NCBI GenBank assembly: GCA_023091735.1
Contig: JALKBU010000099.1
Location: 1 to 64,000 of the forward strand
Reading direction: 5' to 3'
Source of the DNA: Trichomonas tenax
Lineage: Eukaryota > Parabasalia > Trichomonadida > Trichomonadidae
Length of the DNA stretch: 64,000 nucleotides
Below are positions 51,219 through 62,480 of this stretch, in pieces; position 1 is the first letter of the stretch, and each line of letters starts with the position of its first letter. A program made the translations under genes and the position numbers. The notes under the pieces are model-generated. The model was not told where the DNA came from, did no database searches, and saw only the letters and a program-made list of their open reading frames with translations.

Positions 51219-52727
51219 CTAATACGACATGATAAATCTATGAGTATCCAAACAAGTGCATAACTCATCAACAATAGTGTTAAATTTGTCAATACTGCCT
51301 GATTTGATGGATATCGTGACTGTTGACGTCTCCTCTGTGTCCGGGTAAGCGTTGATTGATATAATTGTGTTATCAATCTTGGCGAAAATGTTTTCATCTT
51401 CTGGGAAAAGCCAATCAATCTGTCTGTCAGAGAGATGCTTCTGTATCTGTGCGACTGTTGTTTCCAACTGATACTTGACATTGACAACAATTTCATTATC
51501 TTTTATGTTTTGATTTAATTGAGAACTTTGAGATGACCAGAGAATGACATCGGCGATGGATTGGATCGGGGACTCGACGGAATAGGCGATATTAGTATTG
51601 GAGTGCTTGAACTTGTAAAATTGGTCCTTCGGAATAATCGATTCTGTATTCATGAAATCACTTTGGTTCGTCGGCGATGAATTGTTCTCGTCGACATTTG
51701 ACGGCAATGACGTCCACGGATAAGAATCGAATGTCTGTAATTTTGTGAGAATGACGTAGAAGCTCTTAGCTGTGTTCGTTCCGTTCTTTCCGAGTTCTTC
51801 GTTGAGTTCATCGTGAGTAAATCCGATTGTAAGCATTGTTTCCTGAACATCTGACGAAAGGTCTTCAATTTGAATGGGCTGGTTCATGTCTGGGAGCGGG
51901 AATGGAAGCGGTGGAGTGTAAAACTGCGGCAAACCAATCCTGAATGCCTTGTGATGCTTGATTTGTTCAATTGTTATTCTATCTTCTGGATTAACAGTCA
52001 ACAATCTCGCGACTAAATCTTTGACAACGCTCGAAAAGTCCGGCATTCTGAAGTGGCCGCCCTTGATCTTTGCAACTAAGTCTTTGAAATTCGGCTCGTT
52101 GAACGGCAATCTGCCTGCTAGAAGGGCGTAAAGAATAACTCCACAGCTCCAAATGTCAGCTTTTTGGCCGTCATAAGGTACTCCACGAATAATTTCTGGC
52201 GCTGCGTAGTGTGGACTGCCGCATGATGTTTGTGTTGTCGAATATTTTAGCCAGCGAGCGAAACCGAAGTCGCCGATCTTTACGTTATTGTGGGAATCCA
52301 ACAAAAGGTTCTCTGGCTTCAGATCGCGATGGCAAATTCCTCTTGAGTGCAAATAATCAATTCCGTAAATGATTTGGCGGAAAATCTTCATTGATTCTTC
52401 TACGCTCAGGTAGTGCCTGGTTACAAGGTAATCGAAAAGTTCTCCGTTTTCAGCGTATTCTTGAACAATGAACAAATGTCGTGGACTCTCTGTGATTTCG
52501 ATCAATTTGATTATATGCGGATGCTCGAGGAGCTTCATCAGCGCGATCTCTCGATGTATTTTCAACGCTAAGTCAGAGTTGTCCTCTAATTTCGATTTTT
52601 TGATGATTTTAACAGCATATCTTTGGTGAGTCTCCTTGTGCTCGGCGAGTTTCACCTTCGAGAAATTTCCTTGTCCAATCGTCTGCAGCAATATGTAATT
52701 TCCTAAATCAACATGTTGAGAATCCAT
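51219..52727 (-). CDS. BRSK/SNF1-like (CAMK group) serine/threonine kinase
   Basis: From the ATG at 52727 the protein has 502 residues (a TTG one codon earlier is not used). Kinase domain 11-265: Gly loop IGQGNFSKV (17-25), catalytic Lys40, HRDLKPEN (Asp135), DFG (153-155), and an activation segment TSCGSPHYAAPEIIRG with Thr167 in the position phosphorylated by LKB1-type kinases. ADIWSCGVILYALLAGRLPF is characteristic of the BRSK/AMPK-related family. A UBA-like region (about 285-330, SSDVQETMLTIGFTHDELN) follows, and the C-terminus has a KA1-like segment (about 460-500). All catalytic residues are present, so it should be active. Such kinases act in polarity and energy signalling; trichomonads have large expansions. 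Confidence 0.9.
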   Translation of the reverse strand: MDSQHVDLGNYILLQTIGQGNFSKVKLAEHKETHQRYAVKIIKKSKLEDNSDLALKIHREIALMKLLEHPHIIKLIEITESPRHLFIVQEYAENGELFDYLVTRHYLSVEESMKIFRQIIYGIDYLHSRGICHRDLKPENLLLDSHNNVKIGDFGFARWLKYSTTQTSCGSPHYAAPEIIRGVPYDGQKADIWSCGVILYALLAGRLPFNEPNFKDLVAKIKGGHFRMPDFSSVVKDLVARLLTVNPEDRITIEQIKHHKAFRIGLPQFYTPPLPFPLPDMNQPIQIEDLSSDVQETMLTIGFTHDELNEELGKNGTNTAKSFYVILTKLQTFDSYPWTSLPSNVDENNSSPTNQSDFMNTESIIPKDQFYKFKHSNTNIAYSVESPIQSIADVILWSSQSSQLNQNIKDNEIVVNVKYQLETTVAQIQKHLSDRQIDWLFPEDENIFAKIDNTIISINAYPDTEETSTVTISIKSGSIDKFNTIVDELCTCLDTHRFIMSY

Positions 52728-53970
52728 CAAAAAATTATTCGTTTGGATAAAACAATTAATTTTTTTTCAAAAGTACGATTATTCCAGTTTGTATGAAAAT
52801 TTTTTGCATTCAAATTTTTCTTATGCATAACTGCTGCTTTATAACGCGATCGCAATTTCATTAGAATTGAATGCAATCAATTTTTTTCTCATCAAAATCC
52901 ATGCTAGCTTTAGTGATCACTAATATTGCTTTTGAATATTATGCATTCAATTCGGAATTTATTGTTAATTTTGGTGGATTTAATGGTTGCTATCAGTCAA
53001 CAAAAATTTGATTTTTTCAATTTTTGAATAAACTCAATTTACGTTATATAATTTCATTTTTATATCCATTAACTTTTTTATTTAACTGATTCGATATTCA
53101 GTATATACACATGTCATTGAAGCTATTTCAATCATCATTTTCGTTATTAACTTTTTATCAGCTAAACAGCGTTATACATCATATGTTATATATTGTCATT
53201 TTAGAGGAGATAACGATTATTTTTATCTTAATTTATTTTATCGGAACAGTTTTTCATCCGATATATTATACTCAACATAATATGTTATGTGAGAACTATT
53301 CAATTACATATATATTTCGATTCAAAAGCAAAAATATAAAATTTCAAAATATTGATTGGAAACGCATACAAAGGACATAAAATCCGTTTGAAACATAGCC
53401 ATAGCTTCAATTTATTCAATCTACAATTAATAAAACCAAAAATATCTTCAATTCAATTACCAAATTGCAATGACAGATAAAAACAATATCTTGGCCTTAA
53501 AATACTCATTGAATTAAGTATAACATCCAACTGTCATGCTTCAATAATCACTATTACAAAATTTAAATATTAAAATGATGATCAACATAAATTCACTTAG
53601 ATATCTACTCCCTAAGTCCCAAGCTTATCGGGTTTGAGTGTTACTCAGCCAATAATCAACTATGCCAAATTTACTAAAACCTGTTTCTAAGCGAAAATAA
53701 TGATGCAATTAGATTTGAATCAACTTTTCTATGATGTTTTTGATAAAGGGAGTCATGGATAACAATTTGAAATACGTTTTTATTGAATTTGACCGATTTT
53801 AAATTTAAAAGATATCTTCCAATTGATTGAAAGGAAGACAGTAAACTGTTTTGTGATGTTGTATTCAAATGTCAAGAAATTGATTTTTCCAACAGCATTT
53901 GCATTCCATGAAGTTAAACTAGAATGTAACATTTAAGGAGCTTAAATTTATATCGCCATACTGCGTGACT
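52728..53970. other. AT-rich spacer
   Basis: No supported gene. A plus-strand frame at 53111-53380 has an ATG but is dominated by Ile/Tyr/Phe codons forced by AT composition. No repeats or strong hairpins noticed. Confidence 0.4.
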
Positions 53971-54174
53971 ATGTTACCAAAGCAATCGGTATTCGAGCTA
54001 AAATTTGGGTATGAACTTCATTCGATTAAAACAGATACACAAAATAATGCGCCTGTAGATGATGATATTCTTGTGGCACAAAATCGTCGCTGTACAATAG
54101 ACCCATCGCAGTTAAAGCTAATTGCGCCTCCATTTTCAGGATTTAAACAATTTTCGAATAAACATGAAGAATAG
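53971..54174 (+). CDS. Possible small protein or gene remnant
   Basis: A 67-codon frame from ATG (MLPKQSVFELKFGYELHSIK, NNAPVDDDILVAQNRRCTI, ending KQFSNKHEE). Codon use and amino-acid mix look more protein-like than the surrounding spacer, but there is no initiator and no homology I recognise. It may be the remains of a longer gene. The spacer 54175-54635 has no gene. Confidence 0.25.
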   Translation: MLPKQSVFELKFGYELHSIKTDTQNNAPVDDDILVAQNRRCTIDPSQLKLIAPPFSGFKQFSNKHEE

Positions 54175-54635
54175 AGAAATTTGGATTTGCTTCGAGTAAA
54201 TGAAATCATTTGGATATACATTTGAAAGTCAAGAAATAATTTACTTCATTTTGATATGAACAAGGGACATCGGGTATAAAACAGCGCTTCTAATCGTCGA
54301 GAGGAATAAACTATTCATGTTTCCAAACAAATTGTTAAAAAGTGAAAAAAACTTCTTCACAAATAGGCGTCACGTTTCTTAAATTCGCCAACATTTAAAA
54401 AGTTGTTCATTTCTAAAATTCTCTAAATTTTACAACAAGCACATCGCACACATACATATATATCCATAATGTTAAATGTAATTTTTTTATTGAAGATATA
54501 TAAGCAATATTTACTTCGATATATTGGTAATCTTCATTCTGATTTCCATTATTTTGAAACATTGTAATCCAATTGGATTACAACACTTTTATCGTTGTAA
54601 CATATACAAATTTTTATTAAAACAAACATAAATAT

Positions 54636-57600
54636 TTAGATTGATTTCATTAAAAGTTTCAATACAAATTCTCGTGGGTAATAATCAGGATTTTCTATTT
54701 TTTCTGGGTTGCGATTTGCTTCTTCAAGCATTTCTTCTATCTTCGGTTTTGGCGCAGTCACTTTAGAAAGTTCGATTTCAACGGAATTGCTGAGTTCTGT
54801 TGCAAAATCTAAAACAGATTCGAATAGATGGCGATCTTCGTTTGTATCCTCTTTCTTTACAACTTTAGTCGCGATGTCATTGCAGACTGAAATGCATCTA
54901 TCAATCCACTTCTGGACATCTTCTTTTCTGGCAGATTCCGCCAATGAAACTGCGATAATTCTGAAACTTCCTGAAAATGTTTTGAATGTTTTCGCGTTGT
55001 TAATTATTTTATTGATGCTCTCAATAATTAACATTTTGTTCGAGTTGTATGGCTCTTTGTTGATATTCTTAGGATCAGTGAACGAATACTCATCGCGCAT
55101 AGAAGATAAAAGATATGCACCGCATATTTCATCAATGATTTCTTCTTCAGCAGCAAATTGTATTTCTCTTGCGATTTGATCAGTAATTCCATGCATTTGG
55201 AGTTCATTTATTGATGATTGAAGGATGATCTTGTAGAAATTACAAACAAGCATTGCGGTGTACGGGGGACAGTTCTGGAGTAAACATCTTCCTGTTGAAA
55301 TCAATGTTTGAAGGAATTTCTGTCTCATATCTTGAGAAATGTTCAAAAGAGAAACAATGAATGAGAATATGATTTGAACAGCTTCTGGTGGACAAGTAAC
55401 AAAGAAATTAAGATATTCATCAATGTCAATCATAATCTTGATCAAATAAATCTTTGACAATTTTGCGGTTTTGAGTTGTCCGAAAATGTTCTTTTTGTCT
55501 TTGTTCACTTTGACATATGCGTTATTGAATGATTTCAAGACATCAAGAATCAAAAGAGCAGCAGGAGATTTGAGTCTCAGCATATGCAATATATAGAACC
55601 TGATTCTATCGAAATCGATAAACAAATCTGCAGTTGAAGGACATTTTTCGAGAATCTTTGATGAAAGAGAGAAGAAAAGAGGCATCTTCGTGGACATTTG
55701 CATTTTTTCGACTTCATAACACCAAAGAATATTGCAGACAGCATTCGCGTTTTCATCGTTGACGTTATCAACAATAAACGACCATAACTCTTCGCACATG
55801 CAATCGCGAACGAAATGAACGAAAACAGGAGAAGTGAAGAAGCTGTTGATTTCACTTGGAATAATTAAACTCAAGAATGCTCTTAAGTGTTCTCTTGCAG
55901 GGAAATTATCTCTGAAGTATGCAAAAGATCGAATGAATTTTGCACAACTGCAACGCTCCCAAACTTCTTTTTCTTTTCCTTTCGAACAAAACACGAAGAA
56001 GTCGAAAGCAGCTTGAAGAGATGAATTCGGTGTATAATAATACTTTCCGAATTGACTGATCGCTTCAACGAATAAATCACATGAATGTATGAAAAGATCT
56101 TTGAGTCCGGATTTAACAATTATTACTGTTAAAACATTAAAATAATTTTGCGCTGGGAAAAGGTTATAAACGTCTTTTCTTTGGAACATTATATCGCCGA
56201 AATAGTCGACAATCTTCTTAGTTTGATCAATCAAGTTCGGTAAATACAACAACATAACAGAAAATGCTTTTGCAAATTGTTGTTTTTCTCCTAAATCAAC
56301 TACAACTTCGCAATCCATATCAGGAAGTTCTTTTTCTTCCTCTTCTTCTTCATGTTTTTCAATCTTATTTAGGAGCTTCACAACAAAATCTTTAGATTTA
56401 GAATTTGATGATATAGGAAGTGCAGAAATTAACAAAGCTTGTGTTGAATTCCTGAGATTTGGATTATCAAGTAAAAGGTAAGGAAGGAAAATTCTGAAAG
56501 CATTATCAGTTGTTGAAGCATTCTTCAATTTAGAACAATGAGAAAATCTCATTGCAACTTCTTCTGTGACTCTTCTAATGTAATCGTTAGTCTTAGAATC
56601 AACAATCTTCATCACATAACTTGTTATAATTTCGCAAACGCTCGAATCAATAAACAAACCAAGAGCAATATATGAAGCAGCCAACATCGCAGTCATGTTT
56701 TGGCTTCCTTCAATTATAACTTTCTTCAGCATATTCGCGTAATTTTGATCATTGCCAATGAACGTTATAATAAATGAAATGAAAGATTTCGTGTGCTTCA
56801 TTGGTTTGATCCATGTTTCGACAAAATCTTTTGAAAATATATTGGCAGCGTGTTTATTCTTTATCTCTGGATTAGTGCTCATTGTCAATTTAAGAATATC
56901 AAACACAGTGTCGACATCAATTGAAGCGAAAACGTTTTCATTTGGATTCGCAAAACTATATAAAGGCAAAACAGTTTTGATGAATGTGAAAATTGCTTCG
57001 AAGAAAACTTCTTTCTTATTGGAATCAAGAAGACTGACAGCATGCTTAATAACAGCCCAAAACTCATCAAGATGGGACCAACATTCAGATATCATATCAC
57101 TTTGTGAAATGATTTTATTGGCGAGAAATTCTGTGAAAACTGATCTTTTGAGATCTTTTGCATAAATTATTGCTTCAGAAACAATCAATGAGAAAACTCT
57201 TCTTGTTGTTTGGTTCTTTGTCTTAATTAAAAGATTATCAATATCATTAGATTGCGATAAAACAAATTCACTGATTGTTCTAGAATTATTAATCATCGAA
57301 ATCATTTTCTCGACTAAACTTAAAGCTCCTTCTTCTGTTAAACTCTCGCTTTGTGTGTATGTTATAAGATTCCTGTAAAGGAATACTCCTGTTGGATCAT
57401 AGTTCGATACCTCGAGGACTAATGAAGAAAATTCTGGAGAAATAGAAACAGATTTAAACAAGTTTTCTTGAATTCTCTTGAAAACTTCAGAAATGATTTG
57501 CTCATTAATAACAAGATTTTGAACGGGTTTCTTCTTTCTATAGAACAGCATATAGGCACTGCGAGTCTTTTCAAATGGAATCGACTGCATAGTGTAAGTT

Positions 57601-60600
57601 TTTGAGTTGAAAAATTCAACATTTTCTGTTCCGCCATAATTCTCAAATTTGAACTTTTCTTCATCGATTTCATTAATGTTTTTATCATCAAAGTAAATCC
57701 ATTTGTTTTCGTCAACTTTGTTGTAAACAGTATAATGCCCATTGATGAATGCTCCAGTATGGTTAACAACAGAAATTAGTTCATATTCGGCCTTAGAAAG
57801 AGAAATATCGAGATATTGAGAAACATCCAAATTTTGCGGGAATTCGAAACGTTTGTTTGTTTTCTCTGTTGAATTTGTATTGGCATCTCTCACAAATCTT
57901 TCAAGTTTGAAAACTAATATCCTTGGCGCTTTGACTATTTTTGTTGTCTCATTTAGTGCTTTGTTTGTCCCAACAACAGCTTTAAGACTTGATTCGAGAT
58001 CGCTATAATGAACAACATCAAGTTTAATTGCGTTTAAGTTCCTGTCGACTTTTTCATTTGGAAGATACGTTTTCAGTTTGATATTGAACAACTCTTTGTC
58101 ATCAATCATTCTTAATTTATCAACGAAGAATGTGAAGAAATCAAAAGCATCTCCATGAAGTGTAAAGTCAAATTCAACATTATCTTCGAATCTAAACAGA
58201 TTGAAAAATCTATGAGGATGAACATATGTTGATGGCGAAAACATCATCTCTCCAAACATGTATTGCATCTCTGTGATCCAATTAATCGAACTCAAAGGTG
58301 CCATAAGGAAGTGATTTGTAAAAGCGTTAATTCCAAAGACTGCTTGAATGATTGATGAAATATAATCGATTCTTCCAGGATTGAAAATGCCTCTATATTT
58401 CACATTGCCTGCGAGATGGAGATCTGGCATTTCCGGTGGTATCTTGTAAACGATTTCTTGTGTATTGCGAAGTTTTTCTAATAAAGGTTCTCCAAAATCT
58501 TTGTTTTGGTTCAAAATTGCAAAAATCAAACTAAAAACTTCTTTCGATGGAATGTAATATTTGATTCCTCCAAACAGAATTTGTGAAATGATGAAAACAA
58601 ATAGTTTTCTAGAATTTGGAATTTGCTCGAACTTAGCTTTGAGTTTGTCGAGAATAACAAACAAATTTTGTGCAAAGATAAAATCTGCAGGTTCGTATTT
58701 AAGTTTCTCGAGTTTGCTCTCTGTGTGAGGTGGATTGAATAGTTCAAATAGCATATCTGTTACTGGCTCCCAGAGAGGTTCCGCGTTATCAACAACTTCA
58801 GCGATTTTGTTGAGAAGAGAGAAGTAACAATCTGATTTTTGTTTGATGCTTTGGTTTAAAAGTGGCATTAAAAGTTTTGCTTGCGTTTGAGGCGTTTGCT
58901 TCTCTGTTATTGTTTTAATGATATTTCTTACAATATCTGATTTATGGAATATTGTTATATTGAACAATTCTGGGAAATTATCATATTTTGATGTCTGAAT
59001 ATCGAATTTGGACAAAATTGTCAAAAGATTTTCTGGAAATCCGCTTTTATCTGAATAATCAATTGCAAATTGAATTAATGACTTCAAAGCGTTATCATCA
59101 AATGCTGCTTTCATTTCTTCTTTGTATTTATCGAATGTATCTTGCCAAATTGCGATTTTAGAAACCCTTAATATCATCAACAAATCATCAAGTTTCGCGA
59201 ATGATTTTCTTGCTACGAAAATGAGAATTCCAAGAAGAACTTTAACACCACCGCTCTGATAGAAGAAGTTTATCCATTCTTTGTGACCTCCTTGAATAAT
59301 AGATCCAATCATATTCAATCTGTAAAGCATCAAATATTTTGCTTTTGTTGTCAAAAATATTGCCCATTCTTTCGGTGAATTAGAAAATTTTCTAATTATA
59401 TTGTTCTGGCTTTCAAGTGTTGGCATCAAATTAAGAACACTCAACGCTAAGTGAGCCAAATTTTCATCTTCGCCATTCAGTATTTCGAATAATTTCGTTG
59501 AGAACTTTTCTTGCATTAAAACTTGGCTCGGAAAAATTGCTGGAAGAGGGGGTTTATATTGTGTCGAATACCAAACTTTGACTTCGAATATATTATCTTC
59601 CAGTGGTTTATAAGTTTCCTGTGTGACAACTCTATTCCTTTGTAATAGCGAAAACGCTGCATTTGAAACTTTAATCATTGATGAAATTCTGTCTTTAAAC
59701 GCTTGAAAACTTAATGATTTTTGAATATAAAAAGAGAATCTTGTGTTATAAATTATATCAATTTTCATGACTTCATCTTCAGCAATGAATTTGTTGATTG
59801 GTATAAATTTGTTAAAAAATCTATCAACGCCATCTTCTACTAATTGAGTCACTTTGTAAAGGGACATTAAAGCTCCAGGAGAGTTAATTTTTTCAGCGCA
59901 TTTTTCTATGAAATGAGGAATTGAATCATTATTTTGAGAATTAACGAAAATTTTCACCATGAAGTTTGCTATATCTTCAGAACCATTTCTAAACAATACA
60001 TCCCAAATCATTTTGATGCCTTCTTCCCTTTGTTTTTGATTCAGTAAATTATATAAAACACTTATTGATAAACTTGATGGTGATTTATCTTCTAAATGAC
60101 AAACTACGTCTAAGAGCTTTAATATTTGTTCCTCTGTCATCGGTGTACGGTCATCTTTGAAGATATTTACAATAAATGATGAAATTCTTTCGATATTTTC
60201 GTTTGAAAGTGTTTTAATGACTTCGAGAATTTGAGAAAATTCATTTTCATTGAGTTTGTCGTTAATATAATAAATAAGCATTTCCAATAACGATAAAATG
60301 TTCTTATGAGCACCAACTGATACTTTTTCAAGTATTTCGCGTGATTTTTCGGAATTAATTCCTCGAATTGTTGCCTTTAAAAGAGGAACAGCTAAATCTA
60401 TATTATCCTCTTTTACTATCATATTTATGCATCTATTTTGCATTTTATTTTGGAATTCTGGGTCAGATGGAAGATATTTGATGATTAAATCTATATAAAG
60501 CTCATTGCTTTCTTCAATTTCGAAATATGCATCACTAACTTGCCTAAATACCGATTGCTTTGCACTTTCTGGACAGATTTCTGAAATAATTTGAAGAAAA

Positions 60601-61718
60601 TCCAAAATTTGATTATTATATGTTCCAACATCAATTACAGCATCAAAAAGACCGTTAGAGACCATTTCTTGGCTTCTAAGCAAATAACACCAGTTCTTAA
60701 AGAAAATTTGAATGCTTTTCTCATCTTTTTCGATTGTTTGCTTCCATAGATTGATATAATGTTGCGGAGTCATTCCATTATAAGGAATTATGATCTCTAA
60801 TACAGTTACGAATTGATGAAGAAGTTCTGTTGATATTGAATTCGTCAATTTTGTGATTAAACCAGCTTTCTTTATAAACGATACTATATCTGGCATTTCC
60901 TCTTTTGGAGTATTAAGAAGCAATTTCTTGATTTCTGTAATTCCCTCTTTTTGTTTACTTTCGATTGTGGATGTCGCGAACTGCACATCTAAAGCAACTT
61001 TCGCTAATGAAATTTGCCTCTTCTGGTAATCGTTGGTCGCAAGGCCATTGAGGTATTTAATTATTGATTCGATTGGCAAATTTGATATATTTTGGATCGA
61101 ATTATCATCGATGCACTGGCATTTTTCTATCATGCATGGTATTGAATGTGCCATGAATTCATCTTTAAAGAAGTTATATACTCCTAAATTGATTGAAAAC
61201 GTAATAATAGATAAAATAAAGTTAAATCTTTCGAAAGAAACGCTAAATGGTTTGTCAAAGTAAATTTCTATTTCTGTTAAAAACTGTGGTGTTGATATTT
61301 GTTTCACTGTTTGAAGATAAACATTTGAATATAATTCATCTTCGTTTTTGGTAGTTTCATATATAGGTGCATTGGTGTCAAAGAACAAATTAACCGCATT
61401 TTGGAGGAAATATTCGTATGTTGTCGGTATTAATCTCGAATATAAATAACTTAATGCGACTAAAACACTGATTAGAGGCTTTAAATCGGTATAATCGGAT
61501 TTTGTGGACTGTAGTATTTTGTTTATTAGTGATAAACAGAATCCATTCAAGAAATCTTCTGTTGATTCACCAAATTGTTCCGGAAGTCTTCCATTTTCGA
61601 TTATTTCTTTGAAAATTTGGTTCATCTGCTCGAGAGACCTCTTATCTTGTATCTCTTCCGCGAAATTTCCTAATATTTGTCGCTTCCACTCCGAAAAAAC
61701 ATCTTTTTTCGAAGTCAT
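54636..61718 (-). CDS. Giant USP-family (USP9X/USP34-like) protein, probably catalytically dead
   Basis: Complete 2,360-residue frame. Residues 1-1095 and 1500-2360 are helical solenoid, as in USP9X/USP34/FAF. The USP domain spans about 1100-1425. The Cys box reads YRGIFNPGRIDYISSIIQAV, where the family has G-x-x-N-x-G-x-T-C-Y-x-N-S; the position of the catalytic Cys is Asp1118 (GAT, 58365-58367). The His box is present (GAFINGHYTVYNK, His1328) followed by WIYFDDKNINEI, as are LVFKLERF and RFEFPQNLDV; the QQDAxEF motif is GDAFDFF. So the fold seems kept but thiol catalysis is lost, suggesting a ubiquitin-binding scaffold. The initiator TCATATTTTTTTTC lies directly before the ATG (predicted +1 at 61730). 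No frameshift in 7 kb implies selection. Confidence 0.8.
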   Translation of the reverse strand: MTSKKDVFSEWKRQILGNFAEEIQDKRSLEQMNQIFKEIIENGRLPEQFGESTEDFLNGFCLSLINKILQSTKSDYTDLKPLISVLVALSYLYSRLIPTTYEYFLQNAVNLFFDTNAPIYETTKNEDELYSNVYLQTVKQISTPQFLTEIEIYFDKPFSVSFERFNFILSIITFSINLGVYNFFKDEFMAHSIPCMIEKCQCIDDNSIQNISNLPIESIIKYLNGLATNDYQKRQISLAKVALDVQFATSTIESKQKEGITEIKKLLLNTPKEEMPDIVSFIKKAGLITKLTNSISTELLHQFVTVLEIIIPYNGMTPQHYINLWKQTIEKDEKSIQIFFKNWCYLLRSQEMVSNGLFDAVIDVGTYNNQILDFLQIISEICPESAKQSVFRQVSDAYFEIEESNELYIDLIIKYLPSDPEFQNKMQNRCINMIVKEDNIDLAVPLLKATIRGINSEKSREILEKVSVGAHKNILSLLEMLIYYINDKLNENEFSQILEVIKTLSNENIERISSFIVNIFKDDRTPMTEEQILKLLDVVCHLEDKSPSSLSISVLYNLLNQKQREEGIKMIWDVLFRNGSEDIANFMVKIFVNSQNNDSIPHFIEKCAEKINSPGALMSLYKVTQLVEDGVDRFFNKFIPINKFIAEDEVMKIDIIYNTRFSFYIQKSLSFQAFKDRISSMIKVSNAAFSLLQRNRVVTQETYKPLEDNIFEVKVWYSTQYKPPLPAIFPSQVLMQEKFSTKLFEILNGEDENLAHLALSVLNLMPTLESQNNIIRKFSNSPKEWAIFLTTKAKYLMLYRLNMIGSIIQGGHKEWINFFYQSGGVKVLLGILIFVARKSFAKLDDLLMILRVSKIAIWQDTFDKYKEEMKAAFDDNALKSLIQFAIDYSDKSGFPENLLTILSKFDIQTSKYDNFPELFNITIFHKSDIVRNIIKTITEKQTPQTQAKLLMPLLNQSIKQKSDCYFSLLNKIAEVVDNAEPLWEPVTDMLFELFNPPHTESKLEKLKYEPADFIFAQNLFVILDKLKAKFEQIPNSRKLFVFIISQILFGGIKYYIPSKEVFSLIFAILNQNKDFGEPLLEKLRNTQEIVYKIPPEMPDLHLAGNVKYRGIFNPGRIDYISSIIQAVFGINAFTNHFLMAPLSSINWITEMQYMFGEMMFSPSTYVHPHRFFNLFRFEDNVEFDFTLHGDAFDFFTFFVDKLRMIDDKELFNIKLKTYLPNEKVDRNLNAIKLDVVHYSDLESSLKAVVGTNKALNETTKIVKAPRILVFKLERFVRDANTNSTEKTNKRFEFPQNLDVSQYLDISLSKAEYELISVVNHTGAFINGHYTVYNKVDENKWIYFDDKNINEIDEEKFKFENYGGTENVEFFNSKTYTMQSIPFEKTRSAYMLFYRKKKPVQNLVINEQIISEVFKRIQENLFKSVSISPEFSSLVLEVSNYDPTGVFLYRNLITYTQSESLTEEGALSLVEKMISMINNSRTISEFVLSQSNDIDNLLIKTKNQTTRRVFSLIVSEAIIYAKDLKRSVFTEFLANKIISQSDMISECWSHLDEFWAVIKHAVSLLDSNKKEVFFEAIFTFIKTVLPLYSFANPNENVFASIDVDTVFDILKLTMSTNPEIKNKHAANIFSKDFVETWIKPMKHTKSFISFIITFIGNDQNYANMLKKVIIEGSQNMTAMLAASYIALGLFIDSSVCEIITSYVMKIVDSKTNDYIRRVTEEVAMRFSHCSKLKNASTTDNAFRIFLPYLLLDNPNLRNSTQALLISALPISSNSKSKDFVVKLLNKIEKHEEEEEEKELPDMDCEVVVDLGEKQQFAKAFSVMLLYLPNLIDQTKKIVDYFGDIMFQRKDVYNLFPAQNYFNVLTVIIVKSGLKDLFIHSCDLFVEAISQFGKYYYTPNSSLQAAFDFFVFCSKGKEKEVWERCSCAKFIRSFAYFRDNFPAREHLRAFLSLIIPSEINSFFTSPVFVHFVRDCMCEELWSFIVDNVNDENANAVCNILWCYEVEKMQMSTKMPLFFSLSSKILEKCPSTADLFIDFDRIRFYILHMLRLKSPAALLILDVLKSFNNAYVKVNKDKKNIFGQLKTAKLSKIYLIKIMIDIDEYLNFFVTCPPEAVQIIFSFIVSLLNISQDMRQKFLQTLISTGRCLLQNCPPYTAMLVCNFYKIILQSSINELQMHGITDQIAREIQFAAEEEIIDEICGAYLLSSMRDEYSFTDPKNINKEPYNSNKMLIIESINKIINNAKTFKTFSGSFRIIAVSLAESARKEDVQKWIDRCISVCNDIATKVVKKEDTNEDRHLFESVLDFATELSNSVEIELSKVTAPKPKIEEMLEEANRNPEKIENPDYYPREFVLKLLMKSI

Positions 61719-61732
61719 GAAAAAAAATATGA
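61719..61732 (-). promoter_or_regulatory. Initiator and leader of the USP-family gene
   Basis: Minus-strand TCATATTTTTTTTC abuts the ATG; predicted +1 at 61730 and leader of 12 nt. It matches the trichomonad initiator form. Confidence 0.6.
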
Positions 61733-62144
61733 TTTCGAAGTTTTGTCAAATCTGCCAAATCATTAAAATTCACATCCTTTGAACCACTGCTCATTATTTT
61801 CCCCACTCAATCTTTCCTAAACTAAGTTTCTTGTATATTAGGATCAAATTTGACTTCATTTATTCTTATTTCAGTGTTTATTATACAGAATTGTTGTATG
61901 CTTTTTGGCCGGATGAAGTAATTCAATTTTTTAAATTGCATTATTTTTATTATAGTTGATCTCTGTAATCTATATTTTAGATTTAAGGGTTTTTATAAAA
62001 CATAAAATCAAAACAGAGTAATAATATTTGCTAGATACTGCTTATCAAGAATATAATAGAAAAAGATTGAACATCAAAAGTCAAAAAGAAAAGTCATTTT
62101 GAGTATCTGTGCAGTGCATGAGGTGGAACCAATACTTAAGCAGT

Positions 62145-62480
62145 CTATCTTTCAGAAATCAGGAAGCATATGGCCTTCTCGTGCCAAGTGGCTCCTGATT
62201 CCTCAAAGATAGGATCATTTGCCTTCTGATGCAAATTATCGAAATCAAATTCTACGACAAACGAGCCTGTCTTCGAGGAATCACAGCAAACTATGTCTTT
62301 GCATGTCCTTAGCCGCATGATTACTCGAAGACAGACCCATTTGTTGTAGACTTTGCGTCGAATTTATTCAATGACGGCAATTGATTATATCTTCGAGGAA
62401 TCAAGAAGCACCTGGTCTTTTCGTGCCAAATGGCTCTTGATTCCTCGAAGATATAATCATTTGCCTTCAGATGCAAATTA
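62145..62480. repeat. Array of three related hairpins (palindrome cluster)
   Basis: Hairpin 1: 62145-62164 pairs with 62193-62212 (18 of 20). Hairpin 2: 62267-62283 pairs with 62318-62334 (16 of 17). Hairpin 3: 62382-62406 pairs with 62435-62459, 25 of 25, loop of 28 nt. All contain variants of CTTCGAGGAATCA and its complement TGATTCCTCGAAG. Units alternate with a spacer containing CATTTGCCTTCTGATGCAAA (62216, 62459) that appears in inverted form near 62360, so hairpin 2 is the centre of a larger inverted repeat (about 62205-62392). Confidence 0.85.
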
